Assembly (NCBI GenBank): GCA_947378615.1
Contig: CANCKV010000089.1
Coordinates: 1-9,365, forward strand
Length of the DNA stretch: 9,365 nt
Source: Chitinophagaceae bacterium
Lineage (GTDB): Bacteria; Bacteroidota; Bacteroidia; Chitinophagales; Chitinophagaceae
Reading direction: 5' to 3'
Within the stretch, counting starts at the first letter, position 1. Each line of letters starts with the position of its first letter. A program made the translations under genes and the position numbers. Shown in pieces: positions 4,839 through 9,365 of the stretch. The notes under the pieces were generated by a model. The model did not search any database. It was not told where the DNA came from and saw only the letters and a program-made list of their open reading frames with translations.

Positions 4839-7241
4839 ATGGCAACAACAGCAATTAATACAAAGCAATGCGCACATTGTGGTGAAGAATGTAGATCTGT
4901 TCAACTATCTTTTCAAGATAAAAACTTCTGTTGTCAGGGGTGTAAAATGGTTTACCAAATTATAAATGAAACAGGACTTTGCGATTACTATCAATTGAAC
5001 GACAACCCTGGAATCAGCCAAAAAGTGGTGGCAAGAAAAGATAAGTTTGCGTTTCTTGAAGATAAATCTATTCAACAGCAATTAGTAACTTTCAGTGACG
5101 AGAATCAAACGCATATCAATTTCTATTTGCCCCAAATGCATTGCAGTTCTTGTTTGTATGTACTTGAAAATTTACATAAAATAAATAAGCACATCATTTC
5201 GTCTTCTGTCAATTTTACTGCACGAGAAGTAAGTGTCATCTTTAATAAGGGGGTAACTTTGAGAGAAGTCGCCGAACTGCTCACGTCTATTGGCTATGAA
5301 CCCTATATCAGCCTGAATAACCTCCAAGTAAAAAAGCCAAAGGTCAATAAGCGCATGATTTATCAGTTAGGGGTGGCAGGATTTTGCTTTGGAAATGTGA
5401 TGTTGCTAAGTTTTCCCGAATACCTTGGACTTGATAGCGTTGATTTTACCCTGCAATCAGCTTTTAGAACTTTGAGTGTATTATTGGCATTACCTGTTTT
5501 CTTCTTTAGTTCACAACCATTCTACATCTCCGCATGGAAAGGACTGGCAAACAAGTTCTTAAATATTGATGCCCCAATCGCCTTAGCTATCATTGTTACA
5601 TTTGTGAGAAGTTTGTATGAAGTGGTTTCGGGTCATGGTTCGGGATATTTCGATTCAATGACCGGCATTGTATTTTTCATGTTAGTTGGTCGAGTTTTGC
5701 AGGATAAAACCTATCAACAACTTTCTTTTGAAAGAGATTACACCTCGTATTTTCCAATAGCAATTAGTGTAATAAAGGATGACGTAGAAATTCCTACTCC
5801 TTTGCCCAAAATAAAATTGAGTGATACCCTATTAATCCATAACGAAGAATTAATACCTGCCGATGGTCTGCTTACGAAAGGGAAGGCCTTGATAGATTAT
5901 AGTTTTGTAACAGGAGAGTCGATTCCCGTTTTGAAGGAAATGGGAGAGATTGTATATGCAGGGGGCAAACAAATGGGCGGTAATATTGAGATTTTGGTGA
6001 TGAAAGAAGTCTCTCAAAGTTATTTAACAAGTCTTTGGACAAAGTCCGAAATTGTGATTGACAAAGAAGAAGTGGCCCCTTCTTTTGTTCATTTATTAAG
6101 TCGTTATTTTACTTACATCGTATTTGCCATCGCTATCACTACTGCTACCTATTGGTGGTTTCATGATGTCACAAAAATTTGGCCTTCAGTAACTGCGATT
6201 CTCATTATTGCTTGTCCATGTGCATTATTGTTGTCGAGTACTTTTACTAATGGGAATGTGTTAAGTATATTGAGTAATAATCATTTTTATTTAAGGAATG
6301 CACAGGTAATTGAAGCTATTGCAAAAGTAAATCATATTGTTTTTGATAAAACAGGTACACTGACTACCACTCAAGAACAGGATGTATCCTATCAAGGAAC
6401 AGAATTAACCGAACATCAACTGAATTGTATCGGACAGTTAGCTTCACAATCGAATCACCCACTGAATAAAATGTTAGTTAAACACCTGAATATCAAAATT
6501 CCAAGTAATCAAACTCAAGGATTCAAAGAACATACAGGAAAAGGAATTGAAGGGTACATTGGAGAAGAATTTTATTCTATTGGATCATATAGTTTCATTT
6601 CTGGAGCAGCTCAAAATGATCTTACAGAAACAAATGTTTATGTTTCAACGGAAGGAAAGATTTTAGGCAAATTCATTTTTCACAATCATTACCGCAAGGA
6701 TATTTCTACCCTTATCAAAGAATTGCAGCCTTATTATAATCTTTCTGTCATTTCGGGCGATAATGCAGGTGAAGAAGAAAATTTGAGAGAATTGGTGGGT
6801 GAAAAAGCTACTTTATTATTCCATCAGCAACCAGAAGACAAGTTGAAGTACATTGAAAAGTTGCAACAATCTGGAAAAAGAGTCTTGATGATTGGCGATG
6901 GATTGAACGATGCAGGCGCCTTGCGAATGAGTAATGCGGGGATTGCAGTGGCAGAAGATTGTAATAATTTTACCCCTGCAAGTGATGCAATTATCGAAGC
7001 AAAGCAATTGCCAAACTTAAAAAAACTAATTACAATGTGCAAAGCTAATAAGCGTATTGTGATAGCGAGTTTTGTATTATCAATCATCTACAACTTGATA
7101 GGGATATTCTTTTCTGTACAAGGAATTTTATCTCCATTGATTGCCGCCATATTAATGCCTTCAAGTTCTTTAACTATTCTACTAATCACTTTTGGAAGTA
7201 GCAACCTTGTTGCGAAATGGTTAGGATTAAGTGGCAGGTAA
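4839..7241 (+). CDS. ccoI: copper-translocating P1B-type ATPase, CcoI/FixI group
   Basis: This 800-residue inner-membrane pump should move copper out of the cytoplasm. The CcoI group supplies copper to cbb3-type cytochrome oxidase rather than acting mainly in detoxification. An N-terminal cysteine-rich domain (C11, C14, C18, C31, C32, C35) is followed by a heavy-metal-associated domain with MHCSSC (100-105). About eight membrane helices lie near 174-193, 207-228, 243-262, 270-288, 421-440, 447-470, 737-758 and 762-784. The catalytic set is complete: TGES (358-361), CPC (459-461) in the transport helix, phosphorylated D503 in DKTGTLT, HP (540-541), SGDN (639-642) and GDGLND (686-691). The double metal-binding N-terminus and the SGDNAGEE segment favour CcoI over CopA. 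It stands alone: no ccoS follows, and the next gene converges on it. The symbol rests on domain layout and context, so CopA-like export remains possible. Confidence 0.9.
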   Translation: MATTAINTKQCAHCGEECRSVQLSFQDKNFCCQGCKMVYQIINETGLCDYYQLNDNPGISQKVVARKDKFAFLEDKSIQQQLVTFSDENQTHINFYLPQMHCSSCLYVLENLHKINKHIISSSVNFTAREVSVIFNKGVTLREVAELLTSIGYEPYISLNNLQVKKPKVNKRMIYQLGVAGFCFGNVMLLSFPEYLGLDSVDFTLQSAFRTLSVLLALPVFFFSSQPFYISAWKGLANKFLNIDAPIALAIIVTFVRSLYEVVSGHGSGYFDSMTGIVFFMLVGRVLQDKTYQQLSFERDYTSYFPIAISVIKDDVEIPTPLPKIKLSDTLLIHNEELIPADGLLTKGKALIDYSFVTGESIPVLKEMGEIVYAGGKQMGGNIEILVMKEVSQSYLTSLWTKSEIVIDKEEVAPSFVHLLSRYFTYIVFAIAITTATYWWFHDVTKIWPSVTAILIIACPCALLLSSTFTNGNVLSILSNNHFYLRNAQVIEAIAKVNHIVFDKTGTLTTTQEQDVSYQGTELTEHQLNCIGQLASQSNHPLNKMLVKHLNIKIPSNQTQGFKEHTGKGIEGYIGEEFYSIGSYSFISGAAQNDLTETNVYVSTEGKILGKFIFHNHYRKDISTLIKELQPYYNLSVISGDNAGEEENLRELVGEKATLLFHQQPEDKLKYIEKLQQSGKRVLMIGDGLNDAGALRMSNAGIAVAEDCNNFTPASDAIIEAKQLPNLKKLITMCKANKRIVIASFVLSIIYNLIGIFFSVQGILSPLIAAILMPSSSLTILLITFGSSNLVAKWLGLSGR

Positions 7242-7491
7242 TTTATTTATTTATTTGTCAAAGAGTATGGATAATAGAGCTGAGTTGCAACAAAAAACAA
7301 AAAGAAATATTCATTTTGGCATAAGAAAAGTGTAGGTTTTTAAAATTTACATTTTTCATTTTCAAGTTGAGATACATTAATAGAGCAAACAAATCATATC
7401 AATTAGTAATAACAGAAAAATTCATTGTTACAAAAAAATGAGAGATTATAAATAAAACTTCACTTTATTAAATTGAGTCAATAATTATTAA

Positions 7492-7986
7492 TTACCCTAG
7501 TCTTCTAATTTTTTCAATAATACCTGTAGTGGAAAATCCTTGAACAATTGGATTAATAACTACTCTTCCACCGTTCTCAATCACTTCGTTTGAACCTACA
7601 ATTTGCTCTATTGTATAATCCCCTCCTTTTACAAGAACATCTGGAAGCAAAGTAGTAATAAGATTCAAAGGGGTGTCTTCCTCAAATATCACCACAGCAT
7701 CAACAATAGCCAAACTAGCCAATATCAACGCCCTTCCTTGTTGATTATTTACTGGCCGCTCCTCACCTTTCAATCTTTTGGTACTAGCATCACTATTTAC
7801 ACCCACTATTAGAAAATCTGCTTCCTTAGCAGCCTGTGAGAGTGAAAAAATATGCCCCTCATGAATAATATCGAAACACCCATTTGTAAATGAAATGGAT
7901 TTGCCTTTTAATCTCCAACCTGTCACCACTGCTTTTAAAGCAGACAATGTAAATATCTTTTCTTCTATTGCTTTAATTTGTTTCAT
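7492..7986 (-). CDS. rfaE2: D-glycero-beta-D-manno-heptose 1-phosphate adenylyltransferase
   Basis: Cytoplasmic nucleotidyltransferase that activates heptose 1-phosphate with ATP to ADP-heptose, a precursor for lipopolysaccharide core or other surface glycans. The 164 residues correspond to the C-terminal adenylyltransferase half of E. coli HldE; the sugar-kinase half is absent, so a separate rfaE1 is expected elsewhere. Motifs are FTNGCFDIIHEGH (33-45) with the HxGH histidines H42 and H45, VGVNSDAS (61-68), RLKGEERPV (71-79), VKGGDY (119-124) and FSTTGII (151-157). The ATG at 7984-7986 lies inside the 3' end of the upstream membrane-protein gene, a 14-bp overlap that suggests translational coupling. 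The 250-bp gap beyond its 3' end, facing the copper ATPase, shows no clear terminator and no convincing gene. Confidence 0.95.
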   Translation of the reverse strand: MKQIKAIEEKIFTLSALKAVVTGWRLKGKSISFTNGCFDIIHEGHIFSLSQAAKEADFLIVGVNSDASTKRLKGEERPVNNQQGRALILASLAIVDAVVIFEEDTPLNLITTLLPDVLVKGGDYTIEQIVGSNEVIENGGRVVINPIVQGFSTTGIIEKIRRLG

Positions 7987-8989
7987 CAGAAATACTGCTT
8001 TTATTATACATGGGCAACAATCCTACTGATATGAAGCCAATTATTACAACAATTAAAAACTGAGCAAACCATTGCAAAGTTCCATTTGCCAAACCTATCT
8101 CATAAGGGATATCATTCTTTTCAAGCACTTTTGCCAAAAAAATTGCATACGCACCAATTCCTCCCGGAGTAATAATCATACCAATACTAGCAAAAGCCAA
8201 GGCAGACAATGCCGCTCCAAAACCTAAATGTGCTGTACTTGTAGTTGCATACAAGCCCACCCATGTACCAGCAATATAAAGGACCCAAATTCCAATTGTA
8301 CAAAATAAGAATAGCCCTTTTTGTTGTAGGTTCCTTATCGAAGACAGCCCTTCCAATATTCCTTTAAGAATTTTTTGAAATGCAATAACTATCTTCAAAT
8401 GAGAAAATACCTTAAACCAAATTTTTATACTAAAAATAATTGCAATAATGATCGCAATCGTTATGCCGACCTTAGTCCAAATGAAATTCCCATGCTTATT
8501 AGTAAAAAAGTTGGAGATAATTTCTTTACCAAATTCCCCTATTAGCTCATATTGAATGATAAAGGCAAACAGAAAAACTAATGCCAAACACACTACATCT
8601 ACAGCTCTTTCTATCACGATAGTACCTACCAATTTTTCAGCAGGAACGTTCTCATATTTGGAGAGTATTGTACATTTTAAAACTTCTCCTAATCGAGGCA
8701 CTGCAAGATTTGCGAGATAACCAATCATAACTGCAAAAAATGTATTCACTAAACGAGGTTGATATCCCATTGGCTTCATCAATGTATTCCATCTAATAGC
8801 CCTAAGAATATGGCTAGTGGAAAGAATAAAGAATACAGGTATGAGTAGCCAAAAATTTGCCGTAACTAAAGCTGTTTTAAATTCAGCCCATTTATTATCA
8901 GGTATTTTATGGAGACTCCACCAAACTAAGAAAACACCAATTCCTAGGAAAAGGAAATATTTTAAAATGTCTGTCGTTTTCTTATTCAT
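7973..8989 (-). CDS. LPG-synthase transmembrane-domain (UPF0104) family membrane protein
   Basis: This 338-residue inner-membrane protein has roughly eight hydrophobic segments, near 8-26, 43-65, 83-98, 124-148, 172-195, 226-247, 255-285 and 303-326. Family motifs are HILRAIRW (60-67), VPRLGEVLKCTIL (97-109), GTIVIERAVD (122-131) and TPGGIGAY (274-281). It corresponds to the membrane half of MprF-type lysylphosphatidylglycerol synthase, without the aminoacyl-transferase domain, so aminoacylation is not expected. Members of this family are linked to lipid or lipid-linked sugar flipping, and the exact substrate cannot be read from sequence. It overlaps rfaE2 by 14 bp on the same strand, so a role in envelope glycolipid handling is a fair inference. 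The ATG at 8987-8989 begins MNKKTTDILK just before the first helix, the expected layout. An AT-rich leader with no clear Shine-Dalgarno precedes it. Confidence 0.9.
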   Translation of the reverse strand: MNKKTTDILKYFLFLGIGVFLVWWSLHKIPDNKWAEFKTALVTANFWLLIPVFFILSTSHILRAIRWNTLMKPMGYQPRLVNTFFAVMIGYLANLAVPRLGEVLKCTILSKYENVPAEKLVGTIVIERAVDVVCLALVFLFAFIIQYELIGEFGKEIISNFFTNKHGNFIWTKVGITIAIIIAIIFSIKIWFKVFSHLKIVIAFQKILKGILEGLSSIRNLQQKGLFLFCTIGIWVLYIAGTWVGLYATTSTAHLGFGAALSALAFASIGMIITPGGIGAYAIFLAKVLEKNDIPYEIGLANGTLQWFAQFLIVVIIGFISVGLLPMYNKSSISDETN

Positions 8990-9252
8990 AATTTTGTTTG
9001 AATTTATAATACAGCAAGTCCTTTTTAGAGAATCAATTCATTTTTTAAGAGAATATAATTGCAAACTTTTACAATTTCTATTGTTTCCAAATTATTCAAA
9101 ACACAACAAATAGCATTAATTACGTTTTGTTCCTATTCCTCAACTTTTCTTTTTTACACCTTTTCCACCTGCCCTTCTACTCTGTTATGAGTCTTGAGAT
9201 AAATAGAATAAATCCAATTCGTTATCAAATTATCAACCATAAGAAAAATAAA

Positions 9253-9266
9253 TTCGAGTATTCGAA
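9253..9266. promoter_or_regulatory. 14-bp palindrome TTCGA-GTAT-TCGAA, possible operator
   Basis: Perfect 5-bp arms are separated by 4 bp. It lies just downstream, in the minus direction, of the candidate -7 element, roughly at +7 to +20 of the predicted transcript, a position suited to repression. No regulator can be assigned. Confidence 0.35.
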
Positions 9267-9270
9267 CCAA

Positions 9271-9290
9271 AAAAGTAAGCAAAAGTAAGG
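9271..9290. repeat. tandem 10-mer AAAAGTAAGC / AAAAGTAAGG
   Basis: Two adjacent copies differ only at the last base. The second copy overlaps the candidate -7 element at 9280-9287; the first gives a similar minus-strand sequence (TACTTTTTTG) that is two bases too long for the consensus. Confidence 0.5.
9280..9287 (-). promoter_or_regulatory. candidate -7 promoter element for the membrane-protein/rfaE2 pair (TACTTTTG)
   Basis: On the minus strand this reads TACTTTTG followed by C, an exact TAnnTTTG match. It is about 290 bp upstream of the ATG at 8989, further than for the other genes here. I found no clear -33 TTTG. It could also serve an unseen small transcript. Confidence 0.35.
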
Positions 9291-9365
9291 ATAGAATGTA
9301 TTTTTAAAATCCTTTCTTTAAAAACGTTTTACATTAGAAGAAAATGATAACAATAAAACTAGTAT

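Larger units (their letters stand above)
8990..9365. other. 376-bp AT-rich region without a convincing gene
   Basis: This stretch upstream of the minus-strand membrane-protein/rfaE2 pair has no ORF with recognisable features on either strand. It holds a candidate minus-strand promoter (9280-9287), a 14-bp palindrome (9253-9266) and a tandem 10-mer (9271-9290). If that promoter is used, the transcript has a leader of about 280 nt. The right edge may lie just inside a plus-strand gene, but too little is visible to call it. Confidence 0.6.

Noticed and set aside
6816..7087. Two minus-strand ORFs within the copper ATPase gene
   Set aside because: They are shadows of the P-type ATPase coding frame, which carries the conserved GDGLND region here.
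7242..7257. TTTA tetranucleotide run after the ATPase stop codon
   Set aside because: Fewer than four copies in AT-rich sequence, with no hairpin; neither a meaningful repeat nor a terminator.
7267..7335. 22-codon plus-strand ORF after the copper ATPase, considered as a ccoS remnant
   Set aside because: It is polar and charged and lacks the hydrophobic N-terminal helix typical of CcoS; neighbouring frames do not continue it.
7603..7812. Plus-strand 69-codon ORF opposite rfaE2
   Set aside because: It overlaps conserved rfaE2 motifs on the other strand and has no recognisable features.
8817..9113. Plus-strand 98-codon ORF crossing the start of the membrane-protein gene
   Set aside because: More than half lies antisense to a confident gene and the rest is low-complexity AT-rich sequence; no domain or start signal supports it.
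9154..9240. 28-codon minus-strand ORF in the leader of the membrane-protein gene
   Set aside because: No ribosome-binding signal and no recognised family; such ORFs are expected by chance in AT-rich DNA.
9218..9240. Second FNR-like site (minus strand TTGATAATTTGATAA)
   Set aside because: The two TTGAT-like units are in direct rather than inverted orientation, so it is not an Fnr/FixK palindrome.
9344..9365. Possible start of a plus-strand gene (MITIKLV) at the right edge, preceded by AGAAG
   Set aside because: Only seven codons are visible, too few to support a gene call.

Overview
The window looks like the chromosome of a member of the Bacteroidota, probably of the Chitinophagaceae type; I cannot fix the genus. 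The evidence is AT-rich DNA, starts without clear Shine-Dalgarno sequences, several TAnnTTTG-like -7 promoter elements, and a gene set typical of the phylum: an OmpA-family tail, panC facing a short glycogen-synthase-like gene, a response regulator fused to a Crp/Fnr module beside a CcoI-type copper ATPase, and a stand-alone heptose-phosphate adenylyltransferase.

Layout. The left edge (to 188) is the C-terminal end of an OmpA-like peptidoglycan-binding protein, converging on panC (223-1068, minus; pantothenate synthetase). panC diverges from a 270-residue glycogen-synthase-like protein (1180-1992, plus) across a 111-bp gap with paired small palindromes and a repeated 9-mer. metK (2218-3468, plus; S-adenosylmethionine synthetase) follows with its own likely promoter. 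It ends at a strong hairpin (about 3486-3531) that probably serves both metK and the convergent regulator gene (3550-4611, minus).

The regulator is a receiver domain joined to a Crp/Fnr-type sensor fold and helix-turn-helix. It is divergent from an 800-residue copper P-type ATPase of the CcoI/FixI group (4839-7241, plus). Their shared intergenic region holds a near-consensus FNR/FixK box (4755-4768, CTGAT-AATT-ATCAA). The simplest reading is that the regulator, or a related Fnr-like protein, controls copper supply to a cbb3-type oxidase. No ccoS or ccoNOP genes lie in the window, so the ATPase appears separated from its usual partners on this side.

The right part holds a minus-strand pair overlapping by 14 bp: a multi-spanning membrane protein of the LPG-synthase-TM/UPF0104 family (7973-8989), then rfaE2 (7492-7986), which acts in ADP-heptose synthesis for the cell envelope. 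The last 376 bp (8990-9365) carry no convincing gene, but have a candidate promoter and small repeats.

Most genes are ordinary housekeeping genes. The most interesting points are the regulator/FNR-box/CcoI module and the glycogen-synthase-like protein, which has lost its substrate-binding motif and its second domain. I see no mobile element, CRISPR array, rRNA or tRNA.
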